Source of the DNA: Pestalotiopsis fici W106-1
Taxonomy: Eukaryota; Ascomycota; Sordariomycetes; Amphisphaeriales; Sporocadaceae
Assembly (NCBI RefSeq): GCF_000516985.1
Contig: NW_006917091.1
Span: 1,316,977 to 1,380,976, forward strand
Direction: 5' to 3'
Length of the DNA: 64,000 nt
Shown here: one piece after another, positions 35,797 through 44,987 of the stretch
Layout: each line of letters starts with the position of its first letter
How positions within the stretch are numbered: the stretch's first letter is position 1
Translations under genes and position numbers: made by a program
The notes under the pieces: generated by a model
The model's database searches: none
The model's input: only the letters and a program-made list of their open reading frames with translations
What the model was told of the DNA's origin: nothing

Positions 35797-36633
35797 ATGT
35801 CATTCAATCAACACCACGGACATCGTCCATCCCTCACAGCCGGAGAGCCAATCGAGAATCAAATAGCGACGAGCCCAATCGACACCGATTTCTCAGTACC
35901 GACAACGCCCGTCGACTCGGTCTTTTCTCATTCCTCGGTTTCCTCCTCATCGTCCTCGCCAATGGATATTTCCTTTACAGACTCGTTTCCCCGGGAATGC
36001 TCAACAAGCAGCAATGGCAACGACAGTATGGCAACGCCTACGAACCCTATAGTCAGCCCTACTGCCGCCTGCTTCAACACGCAACCCGTCATCGCGACTC
36101 TACAAAATTCTTGCTCCTCTTCCTCTGCCCTACCCATACCCGGCCCGACCCATCTCGCACAGCCAAGCCAGACCTTTTCCGCCCACCGCCTCTCCTCATT
36201 ACACGACCAACCACTGAGCGGCCACAGCAGCAGTATAAAGAAACAAAACCCAGCCTTTGCCAAAAAGCTCCAAGAAATGGCCCTACCGCTGGCCCCTCTA
36301 GTCCAGCTCACCACGGGCCTCGTGCACCCCAGCTTCCCCTCGACGCTGCTCCGGTTCTGGCTCCTGACCGACGCCGAGCTCGAGGGTCTCGCGCACTTTT
36401 ACCACCAGCGCACGCCCTGCCGCTGGACTTTTCACTACCCCTGTCCCGTGGCCTGGGAGACGGGTCTCGCCCTCGAGGAGAAGCGTCGGCGCATTGGCAA
36501 ATTCATCGGGCTCCGGGGCTGCGAGACTCCCGTCCGTGTCCGCTCCGAGGATGAGATTATGGAGGAGGCTCGGCGCGCCCGCGAAAGGGAGGATGAGGAT
36601 GAGGTCTGGAGGCGGAAATTGCATTGGTATTAA
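35797..36633 (+). CDS. Conserved-looking hypothetical protein (278 aa)
   Basis: Single exon. The ATG at 35797 (AAAAAAATGTC, with A at -3) is preferred over the longer frame from 35740, whose first part is Lys/Arg-rich leader. Residues 1-150 are Ser/Thr/Pro-rich and probably unstructured. The C-terminal half is well folded in appearance: LPLAPLVQLTTGLVHPSFPS, then STLLRFWLLTDAELEGLAHF and HQRTPCRWTFHYPCPVAWE. It then has a charged helix (EEKRRRIGKFIGLRGC) and an acidic-basic tail ending WRRKLHWY. I see no signal peptide or membrane segment. I do not recognise the family and assign no function. Confidence 0.7.
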   Translation: MSFNQHHGHRPSLTAGEPIENQIATSPIDTDFSVPTTPVDSVFSHSSVSSSSSSPMDISFTDSFPRECSTSSNGNDSMATPTNPIVSPTAACFNTQPVIATLQNSCSSSSALPIPGPTHLAQPSQTFSAHRLSSLHDQPLSGHSSSIKKQNPAFAKKLQEMALPLAPLVQLTTGLVHPSFPSTLLRFWLLTDAELEGLAHFYHQRTPCRWTFHYPCPVAWETGLALEEKRRRIGKFIGLRGCETPVRVRSEDEIMEEARRAREREDEDEVWRRKLHWY

Positions 36634-37085
36634 GAGAGGGCGAGAAATAGACCTGCGGAAGATCGAAATGTAACGTCATGTTGAATGAAATTCGGACATG
36701 GGGAAAAGAGGCAAGGCTTTTGAGGAGTATCGGAAGTTGGTATCGTGCCCTTTTCCCACCTTGGCGTTGCTGCTATCATTTTGATAGTACTTGAATCTCT
36801 GCATTTAGCGTATAATTGAGACTGTTGTTTTGCAGCTCCTTAAGCGAACACACGCATGATCTAGAATAGGGAAGACGGTATATTTGACAGAAAAGCAATA
36901 ATTGAATTTTGGGTAATCAGCTGCAGCGCCCCAAAAGGCCATGTCCTCAAGTCAAACGCCGGACACCATATTTAATGCCATCCATACCTACACGTTTCCG
37001 AGGAGGGTAACGTGTTATGTTGAACCTCCGCTCCACGATCAATTATACATGGACCAGCCCTCGGTCAGGATACCCGTGGCTATCC
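36634..37085. other. Gap between convergent genes
   Basis: 452 bp between the tail-to-tail hypothetical gene and SEC66. Presumed 3' untranslated sequence; I see no gene. Confidence 0.55.
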
Positions 37086-37934
37086 TTATTTCTTGGCTTG
37101 CTTCTTCTTCTTGGAACCTCCAGGAGTGCTGGGTGCGCTGGTATCGACGAGGACGGCATCGTCGTCGGTCTTTGCAGCCTCCTCCTCATTCAGTTCCTTC
37201 TCAAAGTCCTGGCGGATGACTTCGCGGCGCTTCTCCCACCACTCCTTCTCCGAATCTGCCGTACCCTGGATCTCCTCTATCCTCTCGCGCAGCGCTGCAT
37301 TCGCGGCCATTTCGTTGGCAGATTGGAAGATGACATTGCCCCATCCGGGTTGAAGCGCGTTGGCCTAGTATGGGCGTTAGTGCATAGCTCTTGACATACT
37401 GTACCACGACACCAGTGCGATTGCTGAAACTCACCTCCATGACAACCTCTCTCAATTCCTCCTCAATCTCCTTCTCTGCTCGCTGAAACCTCTGGTTCAG
37501 GTCCTCTCCCACGCTGCCGCGCTGAAGCAACACGTTGAGGGCCTGCTTAGCCTGTCGGATCTGGATGATGCGGCCAATGTCGGCGACGGCGCGGCGGAGG
37601 AGAGCGGCGCGGATGACACTATCAGGCACCTTTGTCTTCTCGCCGGTGGCGGCAATCTCAAGGAGGGAGGAGTAGACTTGTCTCTGCAAGTGAGGCCCGA
37701 ACCATGGCTCCAGGTTGGCGAGTTGTGCTGCAAGATGGGAAAGTTGGTCAGTCAGAAACTCTTTTCGCTGGGGCAGGGCGCCACTGCAATGACGCAAAGT
37801 AGGGGCAACGACAACATACCAGCTTTCCTCTTGCGGTAAATAGTCGAAAAGGTGAACAGCATGCCAGCCAGTACAGAGATATAGCCAAAGGGGAGCGCGA
37901 GACTCCACCAGTCTATGTCCAGGAAGTCCAACAT
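37086..37934 (-). CDS. SEC66: ER translocation protein Sec66/Sec71
   Basis: Subunit of the Sec62/Sec63 complex that drives post-translational import into the ER. Exons on the minus strand are 37934-37820, 37727-37435 and 37364-37086 (228 aa, near yeast Sec66 at 206). Seen: a short luminal N-terminus, then one membrane segment LALPFGYISVLAGMLFTF (about 13-30) followed by YRKRKA, as in yeast YRKKQAKK. The cytosolic part carries RAALLRRAVADIGRIIQIRQ, QALNVLLQRGSVGEDLNQRF and the signature ANALQPGW across the second splice join (yeast ERLQPGW). The C-terminus is acidic then lysine-rich (GGSKKKKQAKK), longer than in yeast. It is divergent from RCL1. Confidence 0.93.
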
Positions 37935-38712
37935 CTTAACGGATTACGTAGGTATGTGTCGATGTATGGCGAAGGTGAGGGCGTGGGCGACTAAGGTTGA
38001 GACAGTCCTCTGTTGTAGCAGAAGAATGATTATTGGAAAGTGGAAATACCACCAAAGTCAAAAGTCAACAGCTCGCCCGCCTCGTCCGTGTTCGTGTCGG
38101 CTGATGTTAAAATCGTGGCAGTCTTCGTGGTTGTGGTGGTGGTGGTGGGAGTGAGCTTGCGACTTCGTGGACTATTGAACCCTGGTATGATCTTGACAGT
38201 TTTCAAAAGTCAACCTACTCCCCAATGCTGCGATTTATTCATTGCACAGCTGCTAGGTCAAGAGCTTCGCTGTACCGAGCCACTAAAATGGTACGCTATG
38301 GGTCTCCCCTATGTGCGCTAGAAGGCGGCAGGGGTATTGCTGAGATGTGCAACTTAAAAAAAGCAGCCCAGGAAAAAGGTACGTACCTACCTGCTGCACA
38401 TAGTAGGTCCCTTCCACATTCCATTGGATCTGATGCCTGTAACCCGGCTGCGGCTGCCAATTGATCCGGCAAAGCGCTTGACCGCCCAAATTTTCTCCCA
38501 AATTCTGCCACTTTTTCGCGGTTGCTTGTATCGATTGGAGATAGTGGGGAGCAAAGTGCTGTACCAAGCAGTAGAAAGCTTCAGCATTTTTGAAGCATCG
38601 CCAAGTTTTTTTTTTCTATAAGCCTTTTTACTACTGAATTACTCTTTATTTTCCTCATCGCACCGCACGAACTACAAGACCTCATCACTGGCGCATACAG
38701 ACAACCTTCGCC
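37935..38712. promoter_or_regulatory. Divergent promoter region SEC66 / RCL1
   Basis: 778 bp between opposite starts. It contains a GTGGTGGTGGTGG run near 38131-38147 and a T10 tract at 38606-38615, about 100 bp before the RCL1 ATG. No gene. Confidence 0.5.
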
Positions 38713-39930
38713 ATGTCTGAAACAAAGCCGCAGTTCCTGCGCTTTACGGGCCATAAGAACTTTGCTCAGCGCCTCGTCCTTTCGACCCTTACCGGACGAC
38801 CCGTTCACATTTCCAAAATCCGTACAACTTCGCCTACGAATCCTGGTCTCGCACCTCACGAAGTCTCCTTTCTTCGCCTCCTCGAAGCCATCACCAATGG
38901 CTCGTCTATGCAGATCTCATACACGGGTACAACGATAACATATCATCCCGGTCTTATTACTGGTGCAGCTCCTGGTGTGGGCGCCGTCGGCGATGCTGGC
39001 GACATGATCGAGCACAACCTCCCCGCTACATGTACGCGCGGAGTCACATATTTCCTCATGGCTCTCTGCCAGCTGGCACCATTCTCGAAAGCCCACATGA
39101 ACGTGCGATTTACCGGCCCTGGCGTCATTACATCCGCTACAGAGACTGGCGATCTTTCAGTTGACTCGTTTCGGACCGCCATCCTCCCTCTCTACAACCT
39201 CTTTGGCATTCCGGCAATACGGATAGAGCTTAGGGTATTGCAAAGGGCGTGTGCAGGACCCAAGGGCGTAGGCGGCGCCGGCATTGTTGAGCTTAGATTC
39301 GCAAGTCAGGTGCGGCTGCCGAAAACATTACATCTAAACAGAAATTCCGGCAGGATACGGAGGATACGTGGTGTAGCCTACGCGACGGGTGTTTCGGCTA
39401 GCAACAATGCGCGCATGATTCATTCCGCCAGAGAAGTGCTTAACCCATTTGTTGCAGACATACACGTGGCGGCGCAGTATGATCAGGCACCACTTGTGGC
39501 CACGGGCGACAAGACGAAGAGGAGGATGGGCATTGGTTTTGGAATCAGTCTGGTGGCAGAGTCAAGCTCAAACGGCGTACTATACTCTGCTGACGTGGTT
39601 GCGCCAGCAGAGGGAGGAGTGGTGGCCGAAGACATTGGAAAACGATGCGCATACCAGCTCTTGGAGAGGATCGAGGTTGGAGGATGTGTAGATCTGGCGG
39701 CAGCACCCACAATCATGACGCTCATGGCCATGGGATCCGAAGATGTGGGCCGAGTCAGATTAGGCAGAGGTGTGATAGGGGCGGAGGAGACGATAAGACT
39801 TGCCCGAGATTTGAAAACATTCGGCGCAAGCAGCTGGGGTCTGCGTGATGTGGAAGACGACGACACGGGCGACATCATTATCTCGGTGAAGGGGACAGGT
39901 GTCGGCAATGTTGGCAGAAAGGTAGCATAG
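38713..39930 (+). CDS. RCL1: RNA 3'-phosphate cyclase-like protein Rcl1
   Basis: Nucleolar factor of the small-subunit processome that works with the GTPase Bms1 in pre-rRNA cleavage at site A2. Despite the fold it is not a cyclase in yeast. Single exon, 405 aa (yeast 367). Seen: FTGHKNFAQRLVLSTLTGRPVHISKIR at the start (quoted in part), SFLRLLEAITNGS, ITYHPGLITG, FLMALCQLAPFSK, then SVDSFRTAILPLYNLFGI, which is a strong Rcl1 family block, GVGGAGIVELRF, and RRIRGVAYATGVSASNNARM. The C-terminal LARDLKTFGASSWGLRDVED is also typical. It is 48 bp from the end of the convergent DUF1746 gene, so their 3' ends must overlap. Confidence 0.96.
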   Translation: MSETKPQFLRFTGHKNFAQRLVLSTLTGRPVHISKIRTTSPTNPGLAPHEVSFLRLLEAITNGSSMQISYTGTTITYHPGLITGAAPGVGAVGDAGDMIEHNLPATCTRGVTYFLMALCQLAPFSKAHMNVRFTGPGVITSATETGDLSVDSFRTAILPLYNLFGIPAIRIELRVLQRACAGPKGVGGAGIVELRFASQVRLPKTLHLNRNSGRIRRIRGVAYATGVSASNNARMIHSAREVLNPFVADIHVAAQYDQAPLVATGDKTKRRMGIGFGISLVAESSSNGVLYSADVVAPAEGGVVAEDIGKRCAYQLLERIEVGGCVDLAAAPTIMTLMAMGSEDVGRVRLGRGVIGAEETIRLARDLKTFGASSWGLRDVEDDDTGDIIISVKGTGVGNVGRKVA

Positions 39931-39978
39931 AAAGATACCCATATCATTTGTACAATGTTGACCTCATGCAAATTCCAA

Positions 39979-41080
39979 TCATGTCCGTCTATTTGCGCCT
40001 GTTTGCGCGGCAGCTAATCGAGCTCTTCTCTGAGCCGCTAATGCTGCCAGAGTCGCATTATAACTCACGTTTTGCAACGTGTAAGCTGCGGCCGCCTCAG
40101 ATGTGTTGCCGCGGTCAGTCCAGGCTCGTCGCAGTGCCGTTCGGACATGGAAATCGGCTAAAATGGCATTGCCAGACGCCAAAATATCGCGTAGACCCTC
40201 CTGATTACTATCCCTCTGCCGGAGCAGACTTGTTGTTTCTGCGCCGTCACTCCCGAATGTTTGCATTTCGATGCCATCCAGCTCATCAATATTAGGCCCT
40301 TCACGCAACACGCCTCTCTCCTCATGATCATGGTCCTGGTTTGGATTCGTCGCTGCAGCCGCAGCAGTTCCAGCGCTGCCTTCGGGCTGTCGTGGAGGAT
40401 TCAGTATCTTCTTTATTCGGTCCTTTTCAAGATTGACCGACAACATCAAACACTGCAGACAAAGCACCACTAGATCGACTAGTAGTAGCGAAAACTTTGA
40501 TGTGGGAGCCTTTTGCCCGACGAAATCGACGAGCACTCCGCCGTGTAAGTAGCCTCTTGATATCTCGCTTGCTTGCGGAAGCGACGTGACCAAATGTAAG
40601 AACATGCAGAATACATTAGGTCCGATAATGGCACCGATCGGATAATTGAAATATGGTATAATGGCGATTTCGAGTTTCACGCTGAGAAAGAGCCAATGCG
40701 GGATCCAGCGGATGAGAAGTCGGAAAAAGGAACAGCTAATGAGGGATGTGAGCGACATCATATCGGCAAGTCAACGCCCAAGAGATTACATACTCCATAT
40801 AATACAGCACGCATAGTTCGGCATATATAAGGAGATCCAGGCTCGTCAAAAGGTGAATAAGGAAAGCGAGTTTCTTCGCCATGCCAGCCTTTTCCTTTTT
40901 AGATAGTTTCGGTCGCCGGCGTGGTGTGGTACCTGCGGCAGAACCGTTCTGCTGTTGCGATGGGGCGCCATTGTCGTCATCGTCGTCAACGGCAGCGGCA
41001 GCGATGTCTTCTTCCTCGCGGGGACGGGGGTTCGCATCAGGGTCGTCCGCCGGCGAGGTCGGGGTGGGATCATGGTTCAT
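39979..41080 (-). CDS. DUF1746 multi-pass membrane protein (Dsc ligase-associated type)
   Basis: Exons on the minus strand are 41080-40794 and 40735-39979 (347 aa); the join gives YYMDCSFFRLLIRW, a hallmark of DUF1746. Residues 1-70 are acidic, Ser/Pro-rich and probably cytosolic. Three or four hydrophobic segments follow (SLDLLIYAELCVLYYM, PHWLFLSVKLEIAIIPYF, PIGAIIGPNVFCMFLHLV, LLLVDLVVLCLQCLML), with the conserved RGYLHGGVLVDFVGQKAP between the last two. The C-terminal third is soluble. As I recall, yeast relatives (Vld1, Gld1, fission yeast Dsc4) steer the Golgi/vacuole Dsc ubiquitin ligase; a role in membrane-protein quality control here is inference. Divergent from FRS2, with a MITE-like element between. 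Confidence 0.82.
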
Positions 41081-41495
41081 AGCTCCACCTCATTCGAACG
41101 TTTTGTTTGCGAAGCCACCGGAACGGATATGAGCTCACATGCTGCAGCGTGGGCAAGTTGCTAAGAAGGTTCGAATGCTCGTGGCGGGCCGTTGTTGTGG
41201 TGAAAAGAAAAAGGAGTGGCAAGCAGTCACAGGTGAAGCTGCAGGCGTTGGGGATGGGGATGGGATGACATTGGCGTCGAGCTGCAGCGTCGAGCGAGTA
41301 GTAGTGGATCTTTGCGGTTTAAGCAAGCATAACAACCACCAATGTTGTGTTGGATGCCAAGAGCTTTTTGGCACCGTCTGTCACAGGCAATAGGAGGAGC
41401 AGCAGCTTTCAGTCAGCAAGCAGCCTTTTGGGCTGAGTCGTGCCATCTGATGTAATCAACGACTTAGGTAATCAGGCGGAGAGTTATGGACAGAT
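41081..41495. other. Promoter-side flank of the DUF1746 gene
   Basis: 415 bp between the DUF1746 start and the inverted-repeat element. It reads as a 5' flank. The frames here (40881-41132, 41139-41393) run antisense to the DUF1746 leader and are not supported. Confidence 0.5.
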
Positions 41496-41925
41496 TACGA
41501 CGGTTCAGAGCTCAGTTTGTAACAAAATGCTTTTGGGTTTAGCGCTAGCTACGCTTACGCCAATCCAGCCCACCCCATAGGTGCGCCCAGCTGGGACCAG
41601 CTGATGGCAATTGGGTTTTTGGGATTTTCCCCCACTAAAAAATCGAATCCAGCCAATCACAGATCACGCTATCCCCTAATAGCGTCACACTAAAAATCTC
41701 GATGCACCCAATCAGCGATTAGATCATATTGCAATATTATACTGCGCTATACCCTCTGCGCTGCACCCTTTGCGCTGCACCCACTGCGCTGCACTATAAT
41801 TATAATGCACTGCGTAGGTGTGGGGAGTTGAAAGTGGTGTAAGTGCTAAATTGACTAGGGTGGCTATAGGCACTGATAAGACTGATAAAGGCATTTTGTT
41901 ACAAACTGAGCTCTGAACCGTCGTA
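41496..41925. mobile_element. MITE-like element with perfect 36-bp terminal inverted repeats
   Basis: The 36 bases at 41495-41530 (starting TTACGACGGTTCAGAGC) are the exact reverse complement of 41891-41926. If TA is the target duplication (41496-41497 and 41924-41925), as in Tc1/mariner/pogo elements, the element is 426 bp plus TA on each side. It has no coding frame of note, so it would be non-autonomous. The interior has a 14-bp tandem repeat. It sits in the divergent promoter of the DUF1746 and FRS2 genes, 276 bp before the FRS2 start. The perfect ends suggest recent insertion. Superfamily is inferred from TA and size only. Confidence 0.82.
41743..41798. repeat. 14-bp tandem repeat, four copies, inside the MITE-like element
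   Basis: Copies start at 41743, 41757, 41771 and 41785, each beginning TGCGCT. Copies two and three share TGCGCTGCACCC followed by two variable bases; copy one has TATACCC in place of GCACCC, and copy four decays after GCAC. Subterminal repeats of this sort are often transposase binding sites. Confidence 0.85.
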
Positions 41926-42201
41926 ACAGATGCATAAAACTGAGTGTCGACACAGATATGCATGATATGCATAGAGTCAAATTTTATGTAAAAGGACCCC
42001 GCAATCGCATCAAATATCCCACTTCGAAATTTGGGCGACCCAAACCGGGGTGTGTACTCGAGTAAGTCGGAGCTGTGACTCAAAATATCATATCCCACCT
42101 CTGGCTGAACCACGACTTTCTGGGAACCAATTCAACCCAACAACACCTTTTTGGCGCTCGTCTGGCCTTAAGTTTTTGTGATTACGACAAAATCATCCAA
42201 A

Positions 42202-43781
42202 ATGTCAGGCGATCTCACTTCCCAGGTGCTTAATGCCCTGGACAAGGCCGAGCCCATCCTCTCGACCGAGACCTTCCCAGGCGTCCCCTTTGCCGAGTTG
42301 AAGGCCGTTCTCGACAGACTTGGTTCGCGATCCATGGTCGAGTACAAGCAGCTGGAGCGAGAGGAGGCTACCCTGGAGCCCGAGGGACAGTCTATTGCCG
42401 ACAATGGTAGCCACGAAGCTCGTGTCTTTGAGGCGCTGAGCAAGGCCATGAAGGCCCTGACAGTACAAGAGATTCAGGCCGCTGTCGGTGACAAGAACGT
42501 CGCCAAGTTCGGTCAAGGAAAGGCCATGCAGGCCAAGTGGATAGCAAAGGCAGAGGGCGGCAAGTTTGCTGCTGCTGTACGTTCTCCGTGTTATTGGGCA
42601 ATTTTGGGCATTTACTAACGCTCGGCCAGGTCGATTCGATAAAAGACACTACCCGTGAACAGCTCCAAATCATCCAGAAGGAGCGCACTCTACCCGACGC
42701 CAAGGTCCTGGCCGACTTCAAGAAAAGAAAGCTGATCAAGACGCAAAAGGTCATTAGCTTCAGCATTACAAAGGGCCCAAAGTTCGCACTGGAGCTGGTC
42801 AAGGAGGAGACTGACCTTACCGAGGAGATGCTGGCCACGGGCTCGTGGAAGACGGCCACCTTCAAGCCTTACAACTTCAATGCCCTGGGAGCCGACCAGC
42901 ACGCCGGAGCACTCCACCCTCTCATGAAGGTGCGACACGAGTTCCGAAACATCTTCTTCGAAATGGGATTCGAGGAGATGCCCACAGACCACTTTGTCGA
43001 ATCCGGCTTCTGGAACTTCGACGCCCTCTTCGTCCCGCAACAACATCCTGCTAGAGATCTTCAGGACACTTTCTACATCTCAGACCCAAAGTTGGCGCAC
43101 AAGCCACGGGCCGAGGACTCTGAGGACAAGAAGGACTATGACACATATTTCGAGAACATCAAGCAAGTGCACGAGAATGGAAAGTATGGTTCGATAGGCT
43201 ACCGATACCCATGGGCCGAGGACGAGTCTCTGCGTCTGGTCCTCAGAACTCACACGACTGCCATTTCGACAGCCATGCTTCACAAGCTAGCGGACAAGCG
43301 CGGCCTCGATGGCAAGCCGCCGCCAGCACGATACTTCTCCATTGACCGTGTCTTCAGAAACGAGACTGTCGATGCCACCCATCTTGCCGAGTTCCACCAG
43401 GTCGAGGGTGTCATTGCAGACTACGATCTGACACTGGGTGGTCTTATGGAGTTCATGACGATCTTCTTCAAGAAGATGGGCATTGAGGACCTACGCTTCA
43501 AGCCTGCATACAACCCCTACACTGAGCCCAGTCTGGAAATCTTCTCTTTCCACAAGGGTCTCAACAAGCTGGTCGAGATTGGCAACAGTGGCATGTTCAG
43601 ACCGGAAATGCTCGAGGCCATGGGCCTGCCCGGTGATATGAAGGTCTATGGTTGGGGATTGAGTTTGGAGCGGCCGACCATGATCAAGTACGGCATCTCC
43701 AACATTCGAGAGCTACTGGGACACAAGGTGGACCTGAACTTCATTGAGAGAAATCCGGCTGTGCGACTAGACAAGAGCTAG
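42202..43781 (+). CDS. FRS2: Cytosolic phenylalanine-tRNA ligase alpha subunit
   Basis: Catalytic chain of the alpha2-beta2 enzyme that charges tRNA-Phe. Exons 42202-42576 and 42630-43781 give 508 aa; the intron (53 bp, branch TTTACTAACG) falls between GKFAAA and VDSIKD. The ATG at 42202 follows CAAA; the open frame upstream starts only at GTG. N-terminal winged-helix tRNA-binding domains (1-about 170) lead to the class II core: [20 protein letters not shown] (motif 1 region), [20 protein letters not shown] and [10 protein letters not shown] (motif 2), and [20 protein letters not shown] (motif 3). The specificity segment [20 protein letters not shown] is present. The eukaryotic-type long linker KVYGWGL and absence of a presequence mark it as the cytosolic enzyme. 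Confidence 0.97.
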
Positions 43782-44245
43782 ATAGAGCTTACGACTTGAC
43801 ATTTCTTGCAAATACACCCAAGACATGAATTTTGATCACCAAACCGTTGCAACTATAAGTTTGGCATTGCTCACGTGCTGGAATAATGCTATGCCTTTGT
43901 TAAGTCTTTCACCCAAGTTTTTGCACAAAAGATATCAAGCGTACAGCCCACGAGTCGGAACATTACAATGGCCACCCTCTAGACTTACATCCACGACTCA
44001 TTTCTAAATGAGCACGGTCGACCCCAGTTTATGGAGAACCCGGAACCCATTCACGCCTAGATCCAGTCGTCCACGACCAACGTATTTGCCTCACTTTCGA
44101 CTTACTCGGGAACAACAAGCCTTTTGAAAATTTTCTTTTCCTTCTTTTTCCTATAGAAAACGTAATAACATGGTTGTTTCTCAACAAGCAAAGCAGCAAG
44201 CCTTGCCTGGTTGATTCCCTCCATCAAATCAACCTTGCCTACGGC
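43782..44245. other. Gap FRS2 / tRNA-Lys
   Basis: 464 bp with no gene; FRS2 3' end and the tRNA 5' flank. Confidence 0.6.
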
Positions 44246-44318
44246 GCCCGGTTAGCTCAATCGGTAGAGCGTGAGACTCTTAATCTCAAGGCTGCGGGTT
44301 CGACCCCCGCATTGGGCT
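44246..44318 (+). tRNA. tRNA-Lys, anticodon CTT
   Basis: Acceptor stem GCCCGGT pairs with ATTGGGC (44311-44317), including two G-U pairs; D arm GCTC...GAGC; anticodon stem TGAGA/TCTCA closing the loop CTCTTAA (anticodon CTT); T arm GCGGG-TTCGACC-CCCGC. Internal Pol III promoters are visible: A box around 44253-44264 and B box GGTTCGACC at 44297-44305. No intron. Position 44318 (T) would be the discriminator. Confidence 0.96.
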
Positions 44319-44360
44319 CAATTCCCGATGCATCTCAGTTACTGAGATATTTCGCCTTTC

Positions 44361-44367
44361 TTTTTTT
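44361..44367 (+). terminator. RNA polymerase III terminator of tRNA-Lys
   Basis: Run of seven T, 43 bp past the tRNA end. It follows a perfect small hairpin (ATCTCAG-TTA-CTGAGAT, 44332-44348). T runs are the Pol III stop signal; the hairpin is not required. Confidence 0.65.
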
Positions 44368-44987
44368 CAGAAGTGTTCTTTTTTTGTTCATGTCTCTTTT
44401 CGGTTGTTTGTGGTGTTGATGCTCATGTCGGGTGTTTATTCATGTTTTGGTAAGCATTCTGTGACTATATTACCGTTACCATGCTTTATAAATCGGTCGT
44501 GTTTAATGCTTAGACAAATATCAGGAGCTTATGCTAAAGATTAAATTTTGATTATTTTTCAGTGTCATTGGCAGGCCTGCATTATTTGTATATCCATCTT
44601 TTCAACTGTTCAAAAATCATCTAATACCCGTCGATTGATAACACGTTGGGATTCGATAAAGATCTATATCCAATTGGAATAAAATTGTGAGCCACTTGAA
44701 AACTTTGAGTTTTGCCATAGGTATGAACAGTAGGCGAAAAAGATTTTATTGAAAAGAATGTAAATTCTACCGGCAATGCCTGTACGGTTGTACGCTTATT
44801 TGGACATGGACTGATTGGTACCGTATAATACACCCTAACCGAAACGCCCCCTAATACAAAACTCAACACACCATTTTGCTCCTTCGACGCTGGTACCACG
44901 GGGTAAACTTGTTACCGAGAATGATCCTGCATCCTGGTACCTCGACCATTCGCTTGCATTCGGCGTATGTTCTCATTCCCATGCTCT
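44368..44987. other. AT-rich gene-free spacer
   Basis: About 620 bp of relatively AT-rich sequence past the tRNA gene, up to the stop of the next minus-strand gene. The frame 44621-44899 (minus) has no supporting feature. Confidence 0.55.

Noticed and set aside
35730..36554. 274-codon frame overlapping the hypothetical gene at 35797
   Set aside because: Same strand, other frame; Pro/Arg-rich shadow composition, while the 35797 frame has the better ATG context and folded-looking C-terminus.
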